The translations under genes were made by a program, and so were the position numbers. Of a stretch of 64,000 nt of DNA, positions 52,060 through 60,506 are shown piece after piece. The notes below the pieces were generated by a model, which had not been told where the DNA came from, did not search any database, and was given only the letters and a program-made list of their open reading frames with translations. The stretch spans positions 3,364,001 through 3,428,000 of the forward strand of contig NZ_CP084930.1 in the NCBI RefSeq assembly GCF_023822065.1, given 5' to 3'. Each line of letters opens with the position of its first letter. Position 1 is the first letter of the stretch. Source of the DNA: Sphingomonas morindae (GTDB taxonomy: Bacteria > Pseudomonadota > Alphaproteobacteria > Sphingomonadales > Sphingomonadaceae).

Positions 52060-52564
52060 GGCCTCCGCAGCGCTCGACGGCGCCGTGGCCGAGGACACCG
52101 GCGCAGGCGCGTTCCAGGCGCGCATCCGCACGGCCGGCGTGGAGATCCTCGCCGACGAGCCCGTCGCCGTCGGGGGACTCGGGTCGGGGCCGAGCCCCTA
52201 CCAGCTCCTCGCATCGACGCTGGCGAGCTGCACGACGATGACGGTGCGCCTCTATGCCACCCGCAAGGACTGGCCGGTGCGGCGCATCCGGACCTCGGTC
52301 GGGCACATGCGGGATGCAGACGTCACGCCTCCCGACCGGTTCACCCGGAGGATCGAAATCGAGGGGGACCTCGACGACATGCAGCGCGCACGGCTGATCG
52401 AGATCGCCGACCGCTGTCCGGTCCACCGCACGTTGTCGGCAGGCGCCCGCATCGAGACCGTGGACGCCAGAGGCAGCCCGGCCGCCGGCGCCGCATCGGA
52501 CCACGTCGTGGACATGGAGGCGCTGATCGCCGTCGGGCGCGGCTCCTTCGACTTCACGCAATGA
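52052..52564 (+). CDS. OsmC/Ohr-family protein 2
   Basis: A 170-residue OsmC homologue that retains both Cys: [24 protein letters not shown] and the resolving Cys in [13 protein letters not shown]-terminal extension follows. It overlaps OsmC 1 at the start and the small membrane protein (ATGA) at the end, so the three are one translational unit. Thiol peroxidase activity toward organic hydroperoxides is expected. Confidence 0.9.
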   Translation: MTEASAALDGAVAEDTGAGAFQARIRTAGVEILADEPVAVGGLGSGPSPYQLLASTLASCTTMTVRLYATRKDWPVRRIRTSVGHMRDADVTPPDRFTRRIEIEGDLDDMQRARLIEIADRCPVHRTLSAGARIETVDARGSPAAGAASDHVVDMEALIAVGRGSFDFTQ

Positions 52565-52794
52565 GACCGGTCCTGCGCAACGGCACGAACCTCGTACGAC
52601 GGGCGGGGCGACGGAGCGGCGTTGCCGCCTCGCATTTGGTGCTGGCCGCGGCGCTCCTCGGCATCGGGCTGCTGACGGGGATCTGTGCGCTGCGCCTACT
52701 TGAGGATCCGCTCGTCAGCGCTCTCGCCGCGCTGATGGCGATGCTGGTGCTGATCTCGCTCCGGCAGCCGTCCGGGCGCAGCCCTGGCGGCTGA
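52561..52794 (+). CDS. small membrane protein of unknown function
   Basis: 77 residues with two hydrophobic segments (LVLAAALLGIGLLTGICAL and ALAALMAMLVLISL) and basic ends. The ATG overlaps the OsmC 2 stop by four bases. No family recognised. Confidence 0.6.
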   Translation: MRPVLRNGTNLVRRAGRRSGVAASHLVLAAALLGIGLLTGICALRLLEDPLVSALAALMAMLVLISLRQPSGRSPGG

Positions 52795-52951
52795 CGGGCA
52801 AGCCCCGTCCACATCGGGTCACGAACGTCCAAGACCCGAAGCGACACGACCACCAGAACACGACCCGAAGACACCCGCGAAGCCCGCGGAACGGACCACG
52901 ACATCGTTCGATCGGCGGGGCACAGCCTTAACGCTACGGAAGGAAGACACC

Positions 52952-53611
52952 ATGCCGATCACCGCCACCGCAACGCCGGGCAAGTCGCTCATCAGCCCCA
53001 CCGACCACACCCTCATCCTGATCGACTTCCAGTCGCAGATGGCGTTCGCCACCAAGTCGATCCCGACCGAGGTGCTGCGCAACAACGCCGCGCTCGTGGC
53101 GAACGCCGCCGCGTCGTTCGGTGTCACCACCATCCTGACCACGGTCGCTGAGAAAAGCTTCTCCGGGCCGATGTTCGAGGAGATCACCGCGCCCTTCCCC
53201 GGCCAGAAGATGTTCGACCGCACGTCAATGAACACCTGGGAGGACGAGGCGGTGATCCAGGAGGTCAACCGTATCGGCAAGGAGCGGGTCGTGTTCGCCG
53301 GCCTGTGGACCGGCGTCTGCATCGTCGGTCCGATCGCCTCGGCGATTGACCAGGGTTACGACTGCTATTTCATTTCGGACGCATGCGGCGACGTCTCGCC
53401 CGAGGCGCACGAGCGCGCCTGCCAGCGGATGATGCAGCTCGGCGCCAAGCCGATGACCTCGCTCCAGTATCTGCTCGAGATGCAGCGTGACTGGGCGCGC
53501 ACCGAGACCTACGATTCGACCACTGGCGTCGCGAAGAAGTTCGGCGGCGGCTACGGCCTCGGCATCACCTACGCCAAGACGATGTTCGGCGCGTCCGAAG
53601 GCGGTCACTGA
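52952..53611 (+). CDS. isochorismatase-family hydrolase (YcaC-like)
   Basis: A 219-residue cysteine hydrolase. The catalytic Asp is in LILIDFQSQMAF, the Lys in TTVAEKSFSGP, and the Cys in GLWTGVCIVGP; ISDACGDVSPEAHERACQRM matches the YcaC group. A good AAGGAAG precedes the ATG at 52952. It is followed 3 bases later by the XapX gene. The substrate is unknown (small amides or N-carbamoyl compounds are typical). Confidence 0.9.
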   Translation: MPITATATPGKSLISPTDHTLILIDFQSQMAFATKSIPTEVLRNNAALVANAAASFGVTTILTTVAEKSFSGPMFEEITAPFPGQKMFDRTSMNTWEDEAVIQEVNRIGKERVVFAGLWTGVCIVGPIASAIDQGYDCYFISDACGDVSPEAHERACQRMMQLGAKPMTSLQYLLEMQRDWARTETYDSTTGVAKKFGGGYGLGITYAKTMFGASEGGH

Positions 53612-53614
53612 GCG

Positions 53615-53872
53615 ATGCGACCGTACCTCATCTCGCTCGCGGCCGGCCTGCTGGTCGGCGTGATCTACGCGCTGCTCAAGGTACGGTCGCCCGCCCCACC
53701 GGCGATCGCGCTGGTGGGGCTGCTCGGCATCCTCCTCGGCGAGCAGGTGGTGCCGATCATCAAGAGCTACTTCGTCTCCCGGGCGGAAGCGCGGACGATG
53801 CGCCTGTCGTGCACGGAGCACGTGCTCGGCCGCATGCCGGCGAACAGTGAAGCGGCGGAGCGCGCGTCGTGA
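53615..53872 (+). CDS. XapX-domain (DUF1427) small membrane protein
   Basis: 85 residues; two TM helices (ISLAAGLLVGVIYALLKV, PAIALVGLLGILLGEQVVP) with the conserved VRSPAPPAIALVGLLG loop of the XapX family. A C-terminal 25-residue tail is added. It is tightly linked to the isochorismatase gene and precedes the amidohydrolase, a combination often seen in proteobacteria. Function unknown. Confidence 0.85.
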   Translation: MRPYLISLAAGLLVGVIYALLKVRSPAPPAIALVGLLGILLGEQVVPIIKSYFVSRAEARTMRLSCTEHVLGRMPANSEAAERAS

Positions 53873-53951
53873 CGCTCACCCGCCGCGACGTCGTCGTCGG
53901 CATGCGGCGCTCGCGGCCCTGCCGCTGCTGTCAGCCAACAGGAAGCCACCC

Positions 53952-55799
53952 ATGACCGACCTCATCCTCATCAACGCCAAGGTGACGACGCTCGATCGCG
54001 AGAACCCCCAGGCCGAGGCGGTTACGATCCGCGACGGCAGGTTCCTCGTCGCCGGAAGCGAATGCGAGGCGCGCGCGGCGGCCAAGGCGGATGCGACCGT
54101 GATCGACGTCGGCGGGCGCCGCGTGATCCCCGGTCTGATCGACAGCCACATGCACATCATCCGCGGCGGGCTGAACTACAACATGGAGCTGCGCTGGGAC
54201 GGCGTGCCGAGCCTCGCCGAAGCGATGGCGATGCTGAAGCGCCAGGTCGACAACACTCCCGCCCCGCAGTGGGTGCGCGTCGTCGGTGGCTTCACCGAGC
54301 ACCAGTTCGCCGAAAAGCGGCTGCCGACGATCGCCGAGCTAAACGCGGCGGCGCCGGACACGCCCGTCTTCATCCTCCACCTCTACGACCGCGCGCTGCT
54401 CAACGCCGCGGCGCTGCGCGTGGTCGGCTACACCAAGGATACCCCCGACCCGCCCGGCGGCGAGATCGTGCGCGACGCGGCTGGTAACCCGACTGGGCTT
54501 CTGCTCGCCCAGCCCAACGCCACCATCCTCTATTCGACGCTGGCCAAGGGACCGAAGCTCCCGCCGGAATACCAGATCAACTCGACCCGCCACTTCATGC
54601 GCGAGATGAACGGGCTCGGCGTCACCGGCGTGATCGACGCCGGCGGCGGTTTCCAGAACTATCCGGACGACTACCAGATCATCGAGAAGCTGCACGCCGA
54701 CGGACAGCTGACGCTGCGCATCAGCTACAATCTGTTCACGCAAAAGCCGAAGGAGGAACTGGCCGACTTCTCCGGCTGGGTGAAGCAGGTTTCGCCCGGC
54801 CAGGGGGACGACACCTATCGCCACAACGGCGCGGGCGAGATGCTCGTCTATTCCGCCGCCGACTTCGAGGACTTCCGCGTCGAGCGGCCGGACATGCCGC
54901 CCAGCATGGAGGGTGATCTGGAACCCGTCATCCGCCTGCTGGCGGAGCATCGCTGGCCGTGGCGTCTCCACGCTACCTACGACCAGACGATCGGCCGCGC
55001 GCTCGACGTCTACGAGAAGGTGAACCGCGATATCCCGCTCACCGGCATCAACTGGTTCTTCGACCATGCCGAGACGATCAGCGACCGCAACGTCGACCGG
55101 ATCGCGGCGCTCGGCGGCGGGATCGCGGTGCAGCATCGCATGGCCTATCAGGGCGAGTATTTCGTGGAGCGTTACGGCGCACGCGCGGCCGAGCGGACGC
55201 CGCCGATCGCGAAGATGCTCGCGGCGGGCATTCCCGTCGGTGCCGGCACCGACGCGACGCGCGTTGCCAGCTACAATCCCTGGGTGTCGCTCAACTGGCT
55301 CGTGACCGGCCGCACGGTCGGCGGCCTCTCGCTCTACCCGGGCGCGAACCGCGTCAGCCGCGAGAAGGCGCTGCGCATGTGGACGCATGAGAACACCTGG
55401 TTCTCGAACGAGGTCGGCAAGAAGGGCCAGATCAAGGCCGGCCAGCTCGCCGACCTTGCGGTGCTGTCGGGCGACTATTTCAGCGTGCCCGAGAGCGACA
55501 TCCCGCACCTGCGCTCGGTGCTGACGATCCTCGGCGGAGCCGTGGTGCATGGCGATGGCGACCTCGCCAAGCTGGCGCCCGAGCTCCCCCGACCGATGCC
55601 CGACTGGTCGCCGGTAGCGACGTTCGGCGGCTACCACCGCACATCGGAAGCGCGCGCCAAGCTCGCCAGCGCCTGCGGCTGTGCGCACGGCTGCGCCGTC
55701 CACGGCCACGATCACGCGGCGGCGCTCGGCGCGGAGGTGCCGACTGCCGACGTCCAGACCTTCTGGGGTGCCTTCGGCTGCGGCTGCTGGGCCGTCTGA
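53952..55799 (+). CDS. amidohydrolase family 3 (YtcJ-like) with a Cys/His-rich tail
   Basis: A 615-residue metal-dependent hydrolase: N-terminal MTDLILINAKVTTLDRE, metal motif VIPGLIDSHMHIIRGG (HxH), WFFDHAETISDRN, GIPVGAGTDATRVASYNPW (late metal Asp), and GQIKAGQLADLAVLSGD. The last 45 residues contain ACGCAHGCAVHGHDH and GAFGCGCWAV, a Cys/His cluster that could bind a metal. ATG 53952 has AGGAAG upstream. In another frame, GTG 53869 overlaps the XapX stop and encodes a Tat-like LTRRDVVVG, with ALAALPLLSANRKPP continuing in this frame, so a native exported form seems to be cut by a frameshift. Confidence 0.9.
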   Translation: MTDLILINAKVTTLDRENPQAEAVTIRDGRFLVAGSECEARAAAKADATVIDVGGRRVIPGLIDSHMHIIRGGLNYNMELRWDGVPSLAEAMAMLKRQVDNTPAPQWVRVVGGFTEHQFAEKRLPTIAELNAAAPDTPVFILHLYDRALLNAAALRVVGYTKDTPDPPGGEIVRDAAGNPTGLLLAQPNATILYSTLAKGPKLPPEYQINSTRHFMREMNGLGVTGVIDAGGGFQNYPDDYQIIEKLHADGQLTLRISYNLFTQKPKEELADFSGWVKQVSPGQGDDTYRHNGAGEMLVYSAADFEDFRVERPDMPPSMEGDLEPVIRLLAEHRWPWRLHATYDQTIGRALDVYEKVNRDIPLTGINWFFDHAETISDRNVDRIAALGGGIAVQHRMAYQGEYFVERYGARAAERTPPIAKMLAAGIPVGAGTDATRVASYNPWVSLNWLVTGRTVGGLSLYPGANRVSREKALRMWTHENTWFSNEVGKKGQIKAGQLADLAVLSGDYFSVPESDIPHLRSVLTILGGAVVHGDGDLAKLAPELPRPMPDWSPVATFGGYHRTSEARAKLASACGCAHGCAVHGHDHAAALGAEVPTADVQTFWGAFGCGCWAV

Positions 55800-55811
55800 G
55801 GAGAGAAATCC

Positions 55812-56714
55812 ATGAAACGCTTCGCGATCGCCTTCGCCAGCCTCCTGCTGCTCGGCGGCACGCCCCAGCCAGCCCTTGCGCGCGAGCCCGTCGCTGCGGC
55901 GGCGGCAGACCAGTCGGTCGGTCCGCAGTACGACACCACGCACGTCTACGTCGCTCCGGAGGACTTCGACCGCTTCGTCCAAAGCCTGGTGGCGACGTTC
56001 GGCGGCAAAACCTCGAAGAAGGGGGTGTTCCAGGTCACCCCGACGCCGAGCCAGACCATGTCCCAGCTAGTGCTGACTCCCGTCGGGACGCTCTCCGTCT
56101 TCGGATTCACGACGCCCGTACCTTATCCATTCGGAGCCGAGCGCACCGGCTATCTCGTCAAGGACATGGACGCCGCCGTCGCGTCCGCGGTCCGCCACGG
56201 GGCGACACGGCTGCTCACCGACTTTCCCGACCCGATCGGGCGCGACGTCGTCGTGCAATGGCCGGGCGGCGTGAACATGCAGCTCTACTGGCACACTGCC
56301 AAGCCGGACTATCCGGCGCTGACGCACGTGCCGGAGAACCGCGTCTATCTGACCGCCGACGCCGCCGACACGTTCCTGAAGCGCTGGCTCGCCTTCTCGC
56401 ATGGCCGCGTCACGCGGGACGTACCGGCAGCATCGGGCGCCGACATCGGCCAGCCCGGCAAGACCTACCGCCGCGTAGAGCTCACGTCGGGATACGGCCG
56501 CATGCTGGTGATCGTCTCCGATGGCCAGCTGCCCTGGCCCTACGGCCGGGACATGACCGGATACGAGGTCGACGACTTGTCGGCCACGCTGTCGCGCGCA
56601 CAGGCGGCCGACGTCGAGACGCTGGTGGCGCCGCACGACGAGGGCGGACGCAGCTCGGCGCTGGTCCGCTTCCCGGGCGGTTACGTCGCCGAGATCCACC
56701 AGACGGCGCGCTGA
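55812..56714 (+). CDS. exported VOC/glyoxalase-superfamily protein
   Basis: A 300-residue protein with signal peptide (FAIAFASLLLLGGTPQPALA) and two VOC modules. These start with DTTHVYVAPEDFDRFVQSL and ENRVYLTADAADTFLKRWLAF, and end with WPGGVNMQLYWHT and RFPGGYVAEIHQTAR. Metal-ligand positions (H in THVYV, E/H in the strand ends) are partly kept. It lies 12 bases after the amidohydrolase and 3 bases before the DoxX gene. A periplasmic dioxygenase, lyase or binding role is possible. Confidence 0.8.
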   Translation: MKRFAIAFASLLLLGGTPQPALAREPVAAAAADQSVGPQYDTTHVYVAPEDFDRFVQSLVATFGGKTSKKGVFQVTPTPSQTMSQLVLTPVGTLSVFGFTTPVPYPFGAERTGYLVKDMDAAVASAVRHGATRLLTDFPDPIGRDVVVQWPGGVNMQLYWHTAKPDYPALTHVPENRVYLTADAADTFLKRWLAFSHGRVTRDVPAASGADIGQPGKTYRRVELTSGYGRMLVIVSDGQLPWPYGRDMTGYEVDDLSATLSRAQAADVETLVAPHDEGGRSSALVRFPGGYVAEIHQTAR

Positions 56715-56717
56715 GCC

Positions 56718-57176
56718 ATGCGCAGCACCTCTCAGGTGAGAACCGGCGAGCCGCGCTTCGTCGACGCCGTCCTCGACTGGCGTCCGACATGGTTCCTCGC
56801 GCGTCTGATGCTCGTCGGCGCCTACCTGCTGGGCGGCGTCGCCAAGGCAAGCGACTGGACCGCCGCCGTGGCGGAGCAGGCGCATTTCGGGATGAACCCG
56901 CCGGCGCTCTGGGCCACGCTGACCATCGCCGTCGAGATCGTCGGTCCGCTCCTGATCCTCTCGGGGCGGCTCGTCTGGCTGGGCGCGGGCATGCTGGGCG
57001 TCTTCACCCTGCTGGCCGCCATCACCGCCAACGCCTTCTGGGCGATGCCGCCGGGCCAGGAGCGGTTCATGGCCACCAACGCCTTCTTCGAGCACATCGG
57101 ACTGATCGGCGGGTTCGTCCTCGCGGCGCTCGTCGCCGAACTCGAAACCCGCCGCCGAACCTTACCCCGTGCGTAG
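56718..57176 (+). CDS. DoxX-family membrane protein (second)
   Basis: A 152-residue protein with four TM helices (LARLMLVGAYLLGGVAKASDW, LWATLTIAVEIVGPLLILSG, LGAGMLGVFTLLAAITANAFW, HIGLIGGFVLAALVAEL) of the DoxX/SURF4-like class. It overlaps the porin start by eight bases. It is the divergent relative of the gene at 49667. Confidence 0.88.
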   Translation: MRSTSQVRTGEPRFVDAVLDWRPTWFLARLMLVGAYLLGGVAKASDWTAAVAEQAHFGMNPPALWATLTIAVEIVGPLLILSGRLVWLGAGMLGVFTLLAAITANAFWAMPPGQERFMATNAFFEHIGLIGGFVLAALVAELETRRRTLPRA

Positions 57177-58563
57177 GGTGCTTCTCGCCTGCGTCGCGAT
57201 CGCCGGGCCTGCGGCTGGCCAGACTTCCGAGTCCCGGAGCGTCGAGCCTTGGCAGCCGCCGACGCTCACGACCACCCGCTACGACGAGGACTGGTCGCGC
57301 CTTGCGGACCCTGACGAGCGCACCGGTCGCTGGACCGAGCAGTTCAAGTACTTGCCCCTCGGACCCGACGTCTTCGCGACGACGGGCGTCGAGCTGCGGG
57401 TCCGCAACGAGAGCCTTCGCGACAACCTCTGGGGGGGCGGCGACGCGCCGGACGACAGCTACCAGTGGGTGCGTTTCGTGCCCCACGTCGACGTGCACGC
57501 GGGCCGGCTGCGGGCGTTCGTGCAGCCGATCGCGGCCTATGCCATCGGCGTCGCACCGGCGGCCGGACCGATCGACCAGACCAAGGTCGATCTCCTTCAG
57601 GGCTTCGCCGACCTGCGCCTTGGCGACGCCCGCACGGGTGACGCGGCGGGGACCGGCGTCACGCTGCGGGCCGGGCGGCAGATGATCTCGCTGGGCACCG
57701 AACGCCTCGTCGGCACGCGCTACGGCCCCAACGTGCCGCTCGCCTTCGACGGCTTCCGCGCGCTGGCCTCGCTCGACGGGGCGACCCTGAGCCTCTTCGC
57801 GGTGCGTCCCGTGGAGCCCGGCTCCGGCTCGTTCGACGACCGGCGATCCCGGAGCCGCTCGCTGTGGGGCGCCTATGCCAGCCGCCACGGGATCGACCTC
57901 TACTATCTGGGCTACCGGAACACCGGCGCGCGCTTCGGAGGCGAGACCGGCCGCGAGCTGCGCCACAGCGTCGGCGCCCGCGTCTTCGGCTCGCGCGAGG
58001 GCTGGCACTGGAATGCCGAGGGCGTCTACCAATTCGGACGCTTCGCCGGACGGGACATCTCCGCATGGACGCTGGCCGCGGAGACGGGCCACCGCTTCGC
58101 GCAGGCGAGGTGGGCGCCGGACGCCACGGTCCGGTTCAACATCGCGAGCGGTGACCGGCACCCGGGCGACGGGCGCCTCGGCACGTTCAACGCGCTCTTC
58201 CCCAAGGGCAAGTATTTCGGCGAACTCTCGCCCGTCGGACCCTACAACATCGTCTCGGTCAATCCGCGGGTCGCGGCATCGTTCGGCGGCGACGTGACGG
58301 GCAGCCTCGCCGCCATGGGCTATTGGCGCTTCTCGAAGGCCGATGGCGTCTACGGCATTCCCGGCAACCTCATCCGACCGGCGGGAGACGCCACCGCGCG
58401 CTTCATCGGCGCGGAGGTCGAGGGCACCGTCGAGTGGCAGGCGACCCCGGAACTCAACCTCTCCGCCTCACTGTCCGCCTTCGCGCCCGGCGAATTCATC
58501 CGGCAGACCGGCTCCGCCCGCACCACCCTCATGCTCGGCCTCGAGGCCAACTTCCGCTTCTGA
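57169..58563 (+). CDS. alginate-export-type outer-membrane porin
   Basis: A 464-residue protein with signal peptide (VLLACVAIAGPAAG) and an Alginate_exp/AlgE-like 18-strand barrel. Markers are VELRVRNESLRDNLWGG, TLRAGRQMISLGTERLVG, FDGFRALASL, SLWGAYASRHGIDLYYLGY, FNIASGDRHPGDGRLGTFNALFP and the terminal aromatic strand LMLGLEANFRF. The GTG at 57169 overlaps the DoxX stop. Family members transport anionic or small organic substrates; no alginate biosynthesis genes are present, so it is probably a general uptake porin for the cluster's substrate. Confidence 0.88.
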   Translation: MRRVLLACVAIAGPAAGQTSESRSVEPWQPPTLTTTRYDEDWSRLADPDERTGRWTEQFKYLPLGPDVFATTGVELRVRNESLRDNLWGGGDAPDDSYQWVRFVPHVDVHAGRLRAFVQPIAAYAIGVAPAAGPIDQTKVDLLQGFADLRLGDARTGDAAGTGVTLRAGRQMISLGTERLVGTRYGPNVPLAFDGFRALASLDGATLSLFAVRPVEPGSGSFDDRRSRSRSLWGAYASRHGIDLYYLGYRNTGARFGGETGRELRHSVGARVFGSREGWHWNAEGVYQFGRFAGRDISAWTLAAETGHRFAQARWAPDATVRFNIASGDRHPGDGRLGTFNALFPKGKYFGELSPVGPYNIVSVNPRVAASFGGDVTGSLAAMGYWRFSKADGVYGIPGNLIRPAGDATARFIGAEVEGTVEWQATPELNLSASLSAFAPGEFIRQTGSARTTLMLGLEANFRF

Positions 58564-58573
58564 GGAGACCACC

Positions 58574-59287
58574 ATGGCGATCGACACCTCCCGACATCAA
58601 CAGCCGCCCTCCCCGCTCCCGTGGCTACTGCTGCTGCTATCCGCGACGACGGGGCTCGTCGACGCGGTCAGCGTGCTCGGCCTCGGAAAGGTCTTCACGG
58701 CCAACATGACCGGCAACGTCGTGTTCCTCGGCTTCGCCGCCGCCGGAACGCCGGGCTTCAGCTGGCCTCCCTACGTGGTGGCGATCCTGACGTTCATGCT
58801 TGGCGCCCTCGTCGCCGGCCGCTTGGCGAAGCGGCGCTCGGCCGGGCCGCTCGCCGGATGGCTCGTGCGGGCGGCGGTGGTCGAGGGCGCGCTGCTCTGG
58901 GCGGCCGCGCTCGTGGCGCTCGGCTTCGATCCGGCGACCCCCGACCCGCTCCGCACCTTCGCCATCATCGCGCTCACCGCGATCGCGATGGGATTTCGCA
59001 ACGCCACCATCCGCCAGCTGAAGGTGCCGGACCTCACGACCACGGTCCTCACGTTGACGATCACCGGCATCGCCGCCGACTCCACCGCCGCCGGCGGCGC
59101 CAACCCGAACTGGGCGCGGCGACTGGGCGCGGTGGCGTCGATCTTCGCCGGCGCGCTGTTCGGCGCGGTGCTGGTTAGGACGACCGGCCTTACGCCGCCG
59201 CTCGCGCTCGCCGGCGCGGCCGTCGTCGCGGGGACGATCGGCGCCGCGCGCTCGCTACAGGCGGCTCATCTGTCGGCCGAGAACTGA
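58574..59287 (+). CDS. YoaK/DUF1275-family membrane protein
   Basis: 237 residues and six TM helices: WLLLLLSATTGLVDAVSVLGLGKVFTANMTGNVVFLGF contains the family motif (D-A-x-S...F-x-A-N-x-T-G-N), and GFRNATIRQLKVPDLTTTVLT is the second signature. ATG 58574 after GAGGAGACC; upstream frame to 58343 is the porin's shadow. Function is unknown. It is last of the co-directional series from 52.0 kb. Confidence 0.9.
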   Translation: MAIDTSRHQQPPSPLPWLLLLLSATTGLVDAVSVLGLGKVFTANMTGNVVFLGFAAAGTPGFSWPPYVVAILTFMLGALVAGRLAKRRSAGPLAGWLVRAAVVEGALLWAAALVALGFDPATPDPLRTFAIIALTAIAMGFRNATIRQLKVPDLTTTVLTLTITGIAADSTAAGGANPNWARRLGAVASIFAGALFGAVLVRTTGLTPPLALAGAAVVAGTIGAARSLQAAHLSAEN

Positions 59288-59312
59288 AGCAGAAGGGAGG
59301 TCGACCCGGTCG

Positions 59313-59825
59313 TCAGCCGCGCGAGGCTCCAGGTCGGGTTACCTGACTTGCCCAGTCGCCAAGTCCGAGCCGCGTCGGGAGATCACGGAGGACCTGATCC
59401 AGCGCATGCCCGGGACCGCCCGTGCACCCAATCCGATGTGTGGCAACGGACCTTCTGGCCGCCGCGTCGATCCAGGTGATGGTGTAGCTCGACGTATCGG
59501 AGATCGCGGCGTCGCACGCCACGACGCCCTCCGTACCAGGGGCAGGTTGGAACGGCGCGAGATCGTCCGCAAGCGTGCGATAGGTCTCCGGACCCGCCGA
59601 ACGCCTGCGCTCGCCGATAACGGCTGTGTGCCGCTCGCCGTCGAAGACGATCAACCCATCGGCCCTGACGCGCACCTCGTACACTGGGCAGAAGCCGAAG
59701 CAGGGTCCCACGGAGATCCCGATAACCCCGCCCGCGGCCGGCGCCGAGACGCCCTCTCGCCCGCTACCCGCCGCGCAACCGCTCAGGGCGGCAGCAGCGG
59801 TCAGTACTACGACGGAACGCCCCAT
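59313..59825 (-). CDS. lipoprotein with DUF6438-like domain
   Basis: 170 residues; lipobox LSGCAAGSG after a short leader (MGRSVVVLTAAAA). The mature part begins VGPCFGFCPVYEVRVRADG, the signature of DUF6438, then GERHTAVIGE and LADDLAPFQ. Start at ATG 59825, which overlaps the upstream gene stop (TAATG). Convergent with YoaK. Function unknown. Confidence 0.78.
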   Translation of the reverse strand: MGRSVVVLTAAAALSGCAAGSGREGVSAPAAGGVIGISVGPCFGFCPVYEVRVRADGLIVFDGERHTAVIGERRRSAGPETYRTLADDLAPFQPAPGTEGVVACDAAISDTSSYTITWIDAAARRSVATHRIGCTGGPGHALDQVLRDLPTRLGLGDWASQVTRPGASRG

Positions 59826-60253
59826 TACCCCGCGTAGCTCCGGAGCTCGCGGGGGAGCATGTTCACCGGACAGTAGCGAAACGTGCTCGTGTGACCACGG
59901 GTGCGCATCATAAACGTGAGGGCATCGGCCACCGTCACCGTCTGCCGCTCGGTCGATCGCGGACCCGGTCCGGCACCCGTGTCGATGCACGACTGGGCGA
60001 CCGTGAAGGTCGATCCCCTGCGGGAGAGGACGCGCGCAAGGCAGGCGTGCGTATGCGCACCGCTGATGCCCCGCCCATCGTAGCGACGAAGCGCAACATT
60101 CGGCGGAGACGCGCAGTCAACGCCCTTTTGCACGTAGATGCCGGGCTTCAGCCTGTAGATCCCGCCTGGCGGGGGCGAACGGTCCACGCTGGCCGCAGCG
60201 GGCACCGCCCCGGTCGCCAGAAGCACGAGGGCTGACAACATCCTCCTCAACAT
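59825..60253 (-). CDS. small exported protein of unknown function
   Basis: 142 residues; signal peptide (RRMLSALVLLATGAVPAAA) then SVDRSPPPGGIYRLKPGIYV and GISGAHTHACLARVLSR. Three or four Cys in the mature part (CASPPN, HACL, SCIDT, YCPVN) could form disulfides. ATG 60253 with GAGAAG upstream. Coupled to the lipoprotein gene downstream. No family recognised. Confidence 0.65.
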   Translation of the reverse strand: MLRRMLSALVLLATGAVPAAASVDRSPPPGGIYRLKPGIYVQKGVDCASPPNVALRRYDGRGISGAHTHACLARVLSRRGSTFTVAQSCIDTGAGPGPRSTERQTVTVADALTFMMRTRGHTSTFRYCPVNMLPRELRSYAG

Positions 60254-60506
60254 CTTCTCCTTCGTGCTCCGGCGATGCATCGCGTATCCGCGATGAACAC
60301 AGCTTTGCGGCATGTCGGACGCCGCGTGCGAACCGGAGCCCGGCAGGCACGGGAGCCGCGACGTGGCAAGGCGCAGCCAGTTACTATCCACGGCTCAGAC
60401 ACCGCATGCACCCCCCTTTCGTGTGTCGTTGCGCGCCTCTTTCGGGGGACGTGTCCCGGGCGCGATGCGGCTAGGTTTGGGGTACGCGGGGGCGGGAGAA
60501 TTGTTG

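Noticed and set aside
54339-55982. 547-codon minus-strand frame
   Set aside because: Antisense to the amidohydrolase; no coding features.
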